Positions 23,979 through 35,193 of a stretch of 64,000 nucleotides of DNA are shown here, in pieces. Source of the DNA: Davidsoniella eucalypti (taxonomy: Eukaryota > Ascomycota > Sordariomycetes > Microascales > Ceratocystidaceae). Numbering within the stretch: the stretch's first letter is position 1; every line of letters starts with the position of its first letter. The notes beneath the pieces are model-generated. The model did not search any database. It was not told the DNA's origin and saw only the letters and a list, made by a program, of their open reading frames with translations. The stretch spans positions 248,001-312,000 of the forward strand of contig RMBW01000042.1 of NCBI GenBank assembly GCA_004009845.1. Reading direction: 5' to 3'. A program made the translations under genes and the position numbers.

Positions 23979-24653
23979 CTACCACCGGCGGTTGGGATTG
24001 GTGCCAGGGAAATTGTTTCCTTCTTCTTCTTCTCTACCCGAGAACCCCCAACAGCTCTTCTTCGCCTTGGTTGGATTCATGCCAGGAAAGTTATTGCCGT
24101 CCTCCTCTTCGCGCTCACACGACCGGAAGCGGCGCTGATTTTGTTGTTGTCTTGGGCCTACGACGGGCGTCAACACATCTGATTCGTTATCTGACGCGAC
24201 ACAAGACGAGGCCTCGCTAGTCGCTGTAGACTCATGGTCGTTGCGATGTCTCTGAGCCCAAGAACGCGGATTGGTTCCGGGGAAATTGTTATAGTTGGGC
24301 TGACAGGGCGAGAGACCACTGAAGTTGTTGTTGCCGTCGTCGCGTGACGATGGGCGCGGGTTCGTGCCGGTGAAGTCGTTGGTGGCGTGGCCGGCGGCGT
24401 CGAGAAGAGGCTTGGGGTTGGTGCCGACGAAGTTGTTACCGCTCTCAGCGGGGTCGCGGGCGTCGTTATGCGTAATTTGATGATGAGGATGGCACCCGTG
24501 ACTTGGATGGAGTGTTTTGTGAATGAGATTATCAATTTTTGAGCCGCTGTCGTTGTTACAAAAGCATGTGTTAGTGGTCTCGCTTGTGGGCATGAGAGAA
24601 GAGGCGGCCATAGATGTGACACTGGGCTTCGTATAAAAGGCTTGATGAGGCAT
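23979..24653 (-). CDS. Disordered protein with six NNFPGTNP-type motifs (224 aa)
   Basis: A single open frame of 224 residues starts at an ATG in good context (ACAATGCC). It has no signal peptide, membrane helix or known domain. Its feature is a repeated short motif: NNFVGTNP (73-80), NDFTGTNP (92-99), NNFSGLSP (109-116), NNFPGTNP (122-129), NNFPGMNP (187-194) and NNFPGTNP (213-220), the last only four residues from the C-terminus. Several copies follow a charged run (EREEEDG, GREEEEG) and are followed by a basic residue. The rest is rich in His, Asn, Ser and Arg. Conservation of the motif against variable spacers argues that it is translated. It could be a multivalent binding peptide; a processed precursor is less likely without a secretion signal. 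I do not recognise the family. Confidence 0.65.
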   Translation of the reverse strand: MPHQAFYTKPSVTSMAASSLMPTSETTNTCFCNNDSGSKIDNLIHKTLHPSHGCHPHHQITHNDARDPAESGNNFVGTNPKPLLDAAGHATNDFTGTNPRPSSRDDGNNNFSGLSPCQPNYNNFPGTNPRSWAQRHRNDHESTATSEASSCVASDNESDVLTPVVGPRQQQNQRRFRSCEREEEDGNNFPGMNPTKAKKSCWGFSGREEEEGNNFPGTNPNRRW

Positions 24654-27600
24654 TGTAAGGACAGTAGGGCTTGGCTGATAGGGATGATATAAACAACCTT
24701 CAAATTGTCAAGTCATCGCTATGCCAGTGACTGCAGCATCCCGTCCTCATATAGTGCGCTGGGAATAATACGTACAACATGGCGGATATCGTTTATCTCG
24801 GTCAGGAACTCTGGATATAAGCAGGAAATATGAGTTGTAGCCTACCGTCCGTCTGTGAAAGAGCAAGGTAGTTCAGCTATCTGTGTGATGCAAGGCAGAT
24901 GCGAGTGAAAGGATAAATGGTGTGCCACAGGACGATATGCGAATGGCAATGGTTGCTGAGTCTGACTTGGTAGTGCAGAGAGATATCAGGCAAAGAGAAT
25001 TAACACAGTTGAGGGTGCTGGAGATGTATTATCATAAGAGTATATTGATAGGTACTGCATAACAGCCACAAGTCCCCCAGTAGCAGGACCAGACCCGAGA
25101 TTATATATGACAGCCGCCAGCTTCTTCCAGACGTTATTCCCATCTATTGCCGCTCCCTCTCTCTCTAGAAGAAAGTCTAGACAATTCTATGCAGATTCTA
25201 GCATACCGTTTTTGCCTTCTCCTTTCTATGGTGGAAATAAAGCGGTTGAATTCGTGTAAGTGGTTTGCTTGTGGGTGTCTCTCTTTGTTCGATAGTGAGG
25301 CCGAGTCCGCCGACCCAAGTCCGAGAATTTGGCGAAAGGGCCGCAAGCCGCAACTGGTGGGTTTGTAGGCAAAAGAATGAATAAGACGCTGACAAGTAGA
25401 CGGCAAAAACACGACACACTACGGCTGCGGAATTGAATATTTTCTTCGGTGGGAACAATGCGACTCGTCACCGAATCTGTCAGACTTTGGCAGCTATTCT
25501 TATGCAACGTCAGATGTCGATGGTGTTAGATGGCTCTCATCACCCGATCTTCTTATAACGGATAGAAGACAGTGCAAAGTTGCAACAAACTAGAATGGCT
25601 CAAAATATAATTTGAATATTCGTAGCAGATATCCCAAAGTCATTTTTGTTCTTCTTCGAAGCATCGTCGATAGCTTGAAAAGGTGTCTATAGCCGAGCTA
25701 GTCGCGATCCAGAATGACGTTGAATAGATGGCTGGGCTCTTTGAATGCCCTACTAGATGCTACGCTTGACTTCTTCTTTAATAGTCAAAAATGGGGAAAA
25801 ACTGGCCCGAATAAAACCGTAAGAATACTTGTATCTATTAATGTGGGCAACGTCATCATACCGAGAGGTTTCCATCGGTATGATGTATGATATGATGATA
25901 TCGAACAGCTTTGATCACCAGTTCAAAAAAGGATTAAACAACAGAGAAACCAGAAGCCTAAAACACATTAACGATGATACGCGGATCGTCTCTGTCTTTT
26001 AAGAACTCCACATACAGATAGAGAAGGCTTTGGGTCATATTGCTTGGCTTTTCCCTCCGTCTACGTCCTTCCCTATCGCTTTGCCTCTCTCGGCGGATTT
26101 CCGACAGACGATCGATTCGCATATTTATGGCGAACTTTATAGTGAGAGAATAGAGAGGCACGGCCCAGCGAACAACATCACTAATAATGGCATTTCGGGT
26201 CAGATAATTTACGGGCCCTGTACTGGCGCGTGCTGTAGCTCTGGGAATAACTTTAGTCCGCTTGAAACCACAGCTCAAGCCATGGCCAAAATTTAAGCGA
26301 TAAATCTGTCAAAAAATGGCATGGTAGTACTATCACTCGTAATTTTCGTAATTTTTTGTTTTATACAAACATCCCGAGTAAGTTCCCGGAAACGGAGTCA
26401 AAGGGCGATCATGGCTGTCAAGATTGCTCTGATATTAGTTACTTATACTACAGTGACAATGAGCTCTATTCTGTACTACAACACACAGAAGTCTGGGTCC
26501 AGCACGGTCTACATCTGTACTAGCACAGATTCCAGCGAGGCCCTGAGAACACATCTTCCTGACTTCTCGAAGCTATATTCCCTTATCGTACTGAAAACAA
26601 ATCCCTTATTTGTAAAGGAGAAGAAACAAAGCACGCACTGACTGAAATGAGGCCAGTTTCTTGTCTTGTGCTGGATATAGTCAGGAAATAGCAGACAAAG
26701 CCAAGGTTAGCAGGGGAGGCTCCGTATACTCTTTGAACGGCTAGAAATTCTAATACAAATATAGAGTCCGGAACTTTGAGAAACTCGAGACTGTTGTTAT
26801 TAGAGTTTTCACAGGGATGAAAAGGGTTGTGGCTAAAACCAACAACTATATCGCCGTTGATAGTGTTCAATCACCCCCCAAAAAGCACAAATAAGCCGCC
26901 TTTTTCAACTTTTTCCTTGTGTAGCCACTAAAACTTTACCCTTCCCATGAAAAGAAACTACCGATGCCGCGAATTCACCGAGATTCGCAAGTAGTTCGTT
27001 GACTCTCGCGGTGTAGGAAAAAAGAACGGAAAAAGAAGGCAATCACAGCATTGCATATGTCTCCTGTTTTCTATGATATCTTATTCCTCACTGATTATCT
27101 GCTTTGAATGTCACCGCTTTGCTCTACTCGAATCAACATCCACTAACAGCCATTCGTACAACTCATCCTACGCCCTTTTTGATAATAGACCTCTCTCTCT
27201 CATTCTGGCCTCTTCTCATGTTTGTTTGTTTCTTTTGCCTAAATGCTTGGCGAGGATTGAACTCGCATAATGCCACGTTGTTGTATGGCATATGACAGCT
27301 TGGCTTGCCCCCATTTTTTCTTCTCGATATCTGATCAACCATTCCCAAGATGCCAAGTTCCCAATACAGCGTCATGAGATAAAATCTTGTGGTCTAGGGT
27401 TACAATAAACCGACGTGTTATAACCCTAAACATCAATGTATACTAACTAGTACCGAAGTTACATAACTTTTTGGCGAACACGTCTGATCGCCGCCTGCAG
27501 GAAGAACTGAGGAAGATTGGAACGTGACGTAAAAACCTTCCATAGAAGCACACTTAGTCTCGGCGACAGGCGAAGCCCACCCAACTGGCTCTAGATCAAG

Positions 27601-28810
27601 CAATTTATCTAGTATGATAGTTGTGTATATCATACAAACCCTACAAACAGGCCTACAGGAATCGAAGCTGAACTAGGGCATCTCTGTGTCCTGTATTGAC
27701 ATCACATATTTTGATTTGTGACATACTATTGCTCACCTTCAATAGTCGCATATAAGAACATGTTAGCCTAGCCTTGGCACACGGAGAATTTTGCCAAGGT
27801 AAGACAAAATGGCATGAATCAACAAGACGCCTTTGAGTCATAGTTGCTTATCTTGTTGTTGATTGAGAAGAGATATCACCATCATAGACAGTATATAAAT
27901 ACCAATGGCTCTTGACTTGCTGACTAGATAACGCAATATTTGTCTCTTGACCAGACCAGCGATTATTAGTAGCTACTAGTTCAGTTGTGGCATGGTCTTC
28001 CCTGTTCACTGGCTGCATTTTCCGAACCAAAGCCTTCCAAAAGACAAAACCAGAGTATCAACACTAGTCTTCCGCTACTAAAGCCAGAGCATCAGCTGCC
28101 TATGCAATTAGACCAATGGCCCTCTCATCATCTATGTTGCAGATCAGACTCACCGGGCTGTAGACGCTCTTGAGCCTCTACATTTGCCAGCTGGCAGCTT
28201 GTTAGGGAGTACATAATGTTTTGTGCCAAGTACCTTAACCACTAGCGCTATCATGGAGTGACTACTACTATGCTTAGCATGGAAGACATAAGAGACAAGA
28301 AGCAATCCTAAGGGCATCTTCTAGAAGCAGACCTTTCCTCCTGCCCTTGTTCGTGATGCTTGTCTATGTTATTCTTCTGGAACGGCCTCTCGTTGTTAGT
28401 ATATCAGTTCAAGATCAAGTTCGAGTTTGTGCATAGTTCTTATACTTAGTTGGGTGCCTGATCCTACAGTTTAGCTGTTCCTTCCGAACTGTCCTTCTCG
28501 TCTCCTGGCCTGGCCTGGCTTTCGGAAGACCGTGGTAGATAATAAAACAATTCAAAGAGAAGTGCTAGTGTTATTGCTCTATTAGAAGTCGTAGTGTTAG
28601 CAACTATAACAAGCAGCTATATCCCCATCTCATCGCGATCCTCTTCTATCTTTTGCTTTTCCTTCTCTGCTCCGTTTTCTTGTTTTCACTTGCAATACGT
28701 TGATACACTTTGACAAACTCCAAGCCTTTCTTTCAATCACTGTTATTTGTTCATACCACACTCATCTCTTAACTTATACTTGATAATCTAATTCACACAT
28801 CACCACAAAC
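24654..28810. other. Intergenic, 4.2 kb
   Basis: No convincing gene. Short frames at about 25134-25507, 25958-26278 and 26321-26641 lack domains and splice models. An isolated T-arm-like hairpin at about 27251-27267 is not part of a complete tRNA. The last 200 bases before 28811 are C/T-rich with CACATCACCACAAAC directly before the ATG, a typical leader for the next gene. Confidence 0.55.
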
Positions 28811-29313
28811 ATGAAGGCCGTTGCCGTTCTCTCCCTTGTCACTCTAGCTATGGGTTACATTCTACCCCGTGGTGCTACCGATTACTGCGGTAACCAAGTT
28901 ACTACTTCCAGCTACAGTGACCTACCTGCTATGTCCTCGCGCAAGGCTGACTGCACCACTTACCAGAGAGTTATTGAGACTCCCGCTGCTTGGTGAGTAT
29001 TCCGTGGCTTATTCTAAGTATATGAAAGTATGCATATATACCTACCAACACGTCACTCTTCCGTCCCATCAGCACCAAGACTGTCTACGTCGACTTTCAC
29101 GTCCTCAAGTCTTGTGGCAAGGCCATGGAAAAGCGTGCTGTCGCCGTTGCTGCCAAGAAGGTTCCCACTTACGCCTCGTCTTGCACTGTCACTACTCAGT
29201 ACCCCTCGGTCTGCAGTGTTTGGGGTATTGCCGCCTGGACCCCGACTGCCGCCACTCCTACTGTGACTACCACCATCGCCACTACTTCCGACTCTTGCGC
29301 CGCTACTGCTTAA
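28811..29313 (+). CDS. Small secreted cysteine-containing protein (140 aa)
   Basis: Exons 28811-28992 and 29073-29313 with an 80-bp GTGAGT..CAG intron give 140 residues. Residues 1-15 (MKAVAVLSLVTLAMG) are a signal peptide. Mature Cys are at 26, 48, 61, 75, 98, 108 and 136, an odd number. A dibasic E-K-R (80-82) could be a Kex2-type site and a second K-K lies at 89-90. The C-terminus is Thr/Ala-rich (about 112-140) and may be O-glycosylated. The strongly C-ending codons and pyrimidine-rich leader suggest high expression. Size and composition match secreted wall-associated or effector-like proteins, but no family is recognised. Confidence 0.8.
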
Positions 29314-30763
29314 GAGATGGATTCACTGAAATAATAGCTACTATCTTTTCTTTCTAGTCTTGCTTTCCTTCACTGTATTTATATATTTTGCCAAATTTCG
29401 GCTCTAATACTAGTCGATCAAAGTATCTATCGTCTAGCGTTGAACTTTATTCGTCTATTTCATAATATCCCATAAAACTCAAGACTACCATCATTGGTGT
29501 AGCACCTTAATCATAAAATAACATTAGTTTTGCCTTGTTAAGACGTCTCACAATTGAAATATAATGCATCACGACGTACCATCGAAAGTTCCATTTCGTA
29601 TATATGATATGCGGTGTTGTATTGATACTTGATCTGGGCCTTCTATATTTCCAGTACTTAGTCAATGTAAACTACTCCTTACTACAAAATCGAGTGACAG
29701 GTTTTCCGCGGTTGCTACTTAGCAGGTTCCATGGAGTAGCAAGACCGTCAACATAAGGTAGTACGGCGGTCTAAGTAGTGTAGTTAACCATTTTAAGCGA
29801 TATCACTATTCAAGTGCTGATGGTAATTAGAACTTGTACCCATAGCTGCCAGTTAATGGTCTTGTGAGATATAACACTTACTATTATTCGAACAAAGCTG
29901 TGATATGGTCTGTCGGCGTAGGGTTGCGAATAGATGCACGGGATAAGTATGCGTACGGATGGGAAAGAATGATATTGGCCAATGCTATGTAGAGCATGGG
30001 AAGTCCTCTTACTGCGCGGAAACTGGCTAGTAGAAAAAAGATGGCTATTCTATGTATAGCCCTGTGTACTATTTGTGCTACAAGACACTCAATAGATGGT
30101 AAAAACATGATTCAAGGTTGATGGACTGGCATGAATACCGATGATAGGAAATAGTTAGTGGCTTTTTCCAGGTGTGACATGAAAGATGTCAACGATTTGT
30201 ACAACATCAAGTAGTTATCCGGTTATATAATCAGTATGTCTAGCAAGTACACGAGTAGTTGCGTTAGTTTAAATATAAACAAAGCCACTAACTTGGTATT
30301 AGAAAACTGTCCTTCTCAAAATGGAACTTGCAGATATAAGATCATTCTGTATCTAAATGGGTTTATGAAGTTTTGCTACCCAATATCGCTGTATTAGTCT
30401 CTTTTAAGTGCAAAAAGACATTCTATTCCCCTTCTTCAAATCCTTTTGGCCAAATGCGGTAAATCTTACTGTGCCTAGATTTTACTACAACTCTTATCAC
30501 TAGGGTTGAAGTAGGGTTTATACTTTATTAGGGTCTACCTAAATTACCAAAGAGGAGATAGCCCCACCTTAGTTCGCCTAACTAACAAATACTGATAACG
30601 ATAAGACTTTTTTGAGCCCAAATTTTTTTCCTTGCAAGGTTGTCTAACTAACTAATTTATGTTCAAGTTTTCGGACTTCATGCCATCAAGCAACATCTTG
30701 ATGATCTCAGGTGTGCGACTTTTCCCACCATAACTTATACCCCAGTCGTTCAATTTCGTCATC
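29314..30763. other. Intergenic, 1.45 kb
   Basis: AT-rich spacer between divergently aged genes. TAGGGT-like words occur around 30500-30535. Nothing coding is supported; the last 100 bases are presumably the SDA1 promoter. Confidence 0.6.
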
Positions 30764-33156
30764 ATGGTCTTGAAGAAGAAGGCCGCCGCTCTTGAGAGGC
30801 ATGAAGCGGATTTGTAAGCATCACGCTGTCCTGTTTATATTGCGTTGGCTTCTCTTTCATCTAACCAATATTTCTTCAATATGTAGCGCTAATCTGCAAT
30901 GGAAGATCCGTCGTGATCCCAAGTAAGTTATTCTTGATATATTGAGTTCAAGGCACCAGCAATTAACAAATCGCCAGGTCTTACAAGGAAGACTTCCTCA
31001 AGCAATGGGAGCAATACGAGTCCCAGCGCGAGATCTTCCTCGTCTCGCCTTCGACGGCTACTCCCGAATCAATCCAGAGCTTTCACGACATTATCGATCT
31101 AATCGCCCATGTTGCCGACTGCTACCCCGAAGATACTGCCTCGTTTGCTGGTGATCTGAAGACTATGCTCCTGCAGCATCACAAGTTGATCCACTCCGAG
31201 TTGCGCGAGAAGGCCGTTGGGAGTCTTGTTCTCCTCCGCCGCAAAGACCTCATCGACTCGTCTAGCCTACTCACTACCCTCATGCCTATCCTTGTTGAAT
31301 CTCCCAGCAAAACTCTTCGTAGCTTCCTCTTCAGCAAGATCATCGGTGAACTACGGAACTCGAACTCCAAGTCGACGAACCATCCTCTAAACCGCACAGT
31401 TCAGGCTGTCATGTACAACCTGATCATGGCGGACCGTTCCTCTCCCAAAGCACTGTGGGCTGTCAAAATCACCCGTGAACTTTGGAAGAGACAAATTTGG
31501 ACTGATGCGAAGCCTGTTGATGTGATGAAAGAGGCCTGCTTATCTACCAACGAAAAGGTTGTCATTGGCTCTGTTCGTTTCTTCCTTGGTGGTGACAAAG
31601 AGCGTGAGGCCATGGAAGATGAGGATAGTGACGCTGAGGCAGTCGACCTCAAGAAGTTGCAGCACCAGATGGGCATCAACAAGAAGTCCAAGAAGAAGAC
31701 TAAGCAATACGATAAGGCCCTGTCTCACGTTAAGAGACAAGAAGCTAAGAAGAACAAGCCTCACCCCCTTAACTTCTCTGCGTTACATCTTCTTCACGAC
31801 CCTCAAGGCTTTGCTGAGATTCTATTCGATAAGCACTTGCTCAGCTCCAAGGCCAAGCTCTCCTTAGATAGCAAGCTTCTGGTTCTTCAACTTGTGACTC
31901 GTCTGGTTGGTCTACACGAGCTTACCATCATCTCTCTATACTCTTGGTTCATCAAGTACCTTACACCCCGACAGCAACAAGTCACCTCGTTCCTTGCCTC
32001 CCTAGCACAAGCTGTGCATCAGTTTGTTCCTCCTGATGTCATCGAGCCCCTCGTTCAGAAGATTGCCAACGAGTTCGTCTCCGAAGCCTCAGCTGCTGAA
32101 GTCGCTGCTGCTGGTCTCAACGCTATTCGTGAGATTTGCGTAAGACAACCCCTCGCCATGTCTGACACCCTTCTTCAGGATCTTGTGCAATACCGTAGGA
32201 GTAAGGACAAGGGTGTCATGATGGCAGCCAAGGGTCTACTCTCACTCTTCCGTGAGGTTGATGCCGAACTTCTTGCCAAGAAGGACCGTGGTAAGAATGC
32301 CACTATGGGTATTCGCAGCGGCGAAATTCAAAAGCGCAAGTTTGGTGAGCAGACCACTGGAGGAATTGAAGGCCTGGAACTCCTAGAGAAATGGAAAGAG
32401 GAGGAGAAGAAACGTAAGCGTGCTGAGAAGGCTGAGCAGGACGGTGAAGGTGATGTTGATGAGGTCACCGGTAACAAGAGAGAAAAGCGCATCAAGATCG
32501 ACGACTCAGATGACGAAGACAATGGCGGTTATAACTCGGAAGACTGGGAGGTTGAGTCCAACGACAGCAATGACTCTGGCGGCTGGATCAACGTTGACCA
32601 CTCGGATGACGAAGAAGACGAGTCGGCTCCCAAGAAGTCCAAGGCCGACGGTGAAGAAGACGAGGATGCGGGCAGCGATGCCGATGAAGAGACAGAGAAG
32701 CCTCTCTCTAAGCTAGCCACTACTACGATCCTAACGCCTGCCGATCTCGCCAAGCTACAGGAACTTCGCCTACAAGCGCAGATGGACAAGGCTCTCGGCA
32801 ACACACAGAAGCGCAAGGACGCTCAAGATAGACACCGCGACGAAGGCTTGACGGCAGAGCAGATCGAGGCACCTGCCAAGCTCCGCAAGTCAACTAAGGA
32901 GGAGCGTCTGGCTCTAGCACAGGAGGGCAAGCCTAACCGTGACGAGCACAAGTCGACCAAGGCCATCCGCAAGTCCAAGAAGGACGCGGCCGGCAAGAGT
33001 ACGACTAACAGAGAAAAGGCACGCAAGAAGAACTTCCTAATGACTCTGGGCAAGGCCAAGTCGAAGCAGAAGCGCAGTCTGATGGATGCCAAGAAGATTC
33101 TTACGGGACATATCGACAGAAGCAAGCGTGGCGGCAGACGGAGAAACGGTACCTAA
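30764..33156 (+). CDS. SDA1: SDA1, 60S ribosome biogenesis protein (754 aa)
   Basis: Three exons, 30764-30813, 30887-30922 and 30978-33156 (introns 73 and 55 bp), give 754 residues. The N-terminal part (FANLQWKIRRDPKSYKEDFL, then DLIDLIAH-like and CYPEDT) and HKLIHSELREKAVGSLVLLR match the SDA1 N-terminal helical domain (NUC130/3NT). The SDA1 domain follows, then a long acidic stretch (DDSDDEDNG, DHSDDEEDE) and a basic tail ending in KILTGHIDRSKRGGRRR. SDA1 acts in the nucleolus/nucleus in 60S pre-ribosome maturation and export and is essential in yeast. Length agrees with the family. The first two exons, only 50 and 36 nt, are needed for the conserved N-terminus. Confidence 0.96.
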
Positions 33157-34984
33157 ACACATATCTTGGAAACTTTGTTTATTATTATGCATCTATACCA
33201 AAAGGCGGCAGACATGTATCTTGGATTTGGTTATTATTCTCGGGTTATTCATCATTTTCTCTTGTGTATAAAGCATTTTGCTGTTTTTTTTTTCATGAGC
33301 CTTTACTGTTCTCTGTGTTCTTGCTCTCATCATTCTCATTCATGACCGCCATTATAATTCTTTCACTATACCTTGGCGTTTTTCTCCTATCCTCGGCATT
33401 AGTGGACGAGCCTAGCTTCTAGGCTATAGGATAAGATATAATAGAATTCACCTGTAAAGTCACCATTCCGTGCCGCCTTTCCCTAGCCAACACCAAAGCA
33501 ACCCAAAAAGGCACATGATATCCAAGCTTCCTATATCATCACATGTAAGTCGGCTCCGATAGCTCCTTAGCTGCACAAATTTCCTCCTTTAACAGCACGA
33601 TCCAGGCTTATATAGTCATCGGTCAGCAAGCTCAAAGGTTCCAAGAAGGAAAGGAATCCAAGGACATATCTGTATGTATAAAGAGAACGCCAAGCACCAA
33701 AACGGCGCTCTGCTCGACGTCTCTCCAATGCTCGAGGCGCTAAAGCCGTCCAGAGACCCAAGGTCACAGTCTCCTCATTCTTATCTAGTAGCCCTGTGGT
33801 GCAGCAAAACAAAAGTATATTCTTCCTCTTGGGATGTTCCGCCAGGGTCGCCATGGCACACCGCTGACTCGTGCCCACTAAACATAATCAGCCAGGTGCC
33901 TTGGGCTCCTGTCTCTTTGCACCCGACTCGGTGAGTCTTTTTTTGTCCTTGACATGGCCCGTTTCTTTCGGGGTGAATACTACTGTGTCTATGGCCAGTA
34001 CTAGCTTGATATAGAAGCTCCAAACAAAGAGTATTAGGAGGAGCCGCAGCAGACGGTCGCTGCCACGAGCTCTAACCTTGATAGTCAGGCCAGGCACAGG
34101 TCCTTCTCACCATCCTACACAGCGGACCAAGCGTCCCGATCGTATCGAGGTGTCAACGGCTAATGGGGGTTTCTACATGGTTGTTTCTTCCGCCCTTTTA
34201 ACTCGTCGTTCCGGGACGAAGACGCAGAAGCGAGGTGTCTTCCCATGTTCTATCAAAGGGGACGCACTTCCCGCATATCTCCGGCGGGCTTGTCTTGGAC
34301 ACGGGGAGGAAAGAACAGTACCACGCTAGCCATTGCTTCCACTATTCGGGATGTCAAAACGACACTGGTACAGGAAAAGCGGCTTCGAGACCTGGTTGAC
34401 CATCCATAAGGGTTTGCCGGTAATGTGCCAGCTGCTGCTAACTTTGGACCACTATACACAGGAGAGCTCTATGCAACTCCGCCAACATGAGGGCCGTACT
34501 GTCCCGAGTCTAGTCTGTGATGTTGGTTACCCCTTCTCCTTCTCTCTGTCACCTCGCTTTGTTATCTCTTAGTAGACGTCTTATGTATTATAACAGACCA
34601 CAAATGATAGAGACGGCCTCCATGCTTATGATTGCCCCCGATATTCCATCTTCCATCTGAATAGCAATCACACATGCACATACATGAAGACTAGATGTTG
34701 ACTTACACCAAACCAGCCGTAATAAGCAAACAGGAGCACACCCCCAAGATCGCCAGCCAGGCCAAATCAAGCGTGCCCCGTAAGAAGAAATGTAGAGACG
34801 GCTCAAAGGTCTCATTCTACTTCAATCAACGTTCAACGTGCTATTTGCTATCTTTACCCAAACAGAATCCCTTCTCTCGCCTTCTCCGCTCGCAGTCAGT
34901 CTTCACTAGTTGATACTAAGCATATAACACTAGTAACTCGCAGGGATGTAAGGCGGGCTTCATGATACACAGCAACTCCGCCGA

Positions 34985-35040
34985 TCTAACGGTGAAGGTT
35001 CTGTCTTTCACTTCTAACGGTGAAGGCTCTGTCTTTCACT
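34985..35040. repeat. Tandem duplication of a 28-nt unit
   Basis: Two head-to-tail copies of a 28-base unit starting tctaacggtgaagg occupy 34985-35012 and 35013-35040 and differ at one base (T/C). The length is not a multiple of three, so it would shift any reading frame through it. It directly abuts the coding relic downstream. Confidence 0.9.
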
Positions 35041-35193
35041 AGCAGGAGTTACTGGGAGAACAAGGCCAACACCGACCCCGAGAAGACCCTGTTCCTGTCC
35101 CAGGTCTAGAATATCTATCTAGTCTAGGAGATCAAGCACACCCTGGCTCTGATTAGCCGTGACAGCCAGTCCGTCCAAATACTGGTAGAAGCT
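35041..35193 (+). pseudogene. Exon-like coding relic with two TAG stops
   Basis: The frame from 35041 reads S-R-S-YWENKANTDPEKTLFLSQV, stop, NIYLV, stop, EIKHTLALISRDSQSVQ. Codons in the first part almost all end in C or G (GCC AAC ACC GAC CCC GAG AAG), unlike the AT-rich surroundings, as in highly expressed genes of this genome. Both stops (35107-35109, 35125-35127) are TAG and could derive from CAG by a C-to-T change at CpA, the direction of repeat-induced point mutation. The family is unknown, and a chance open stretch is not excluded. Confidence 0.3.

Noticed and set aside
27243..27320. Minus-strand tRNA-like piece with T-arm GCGAG-TTCAATC-CTCGC and a TGCCA/TGGCA stem
   Set aside because: No matching 5' acceptor stem and an oversized anticodon loop; at best a tRNA relic.
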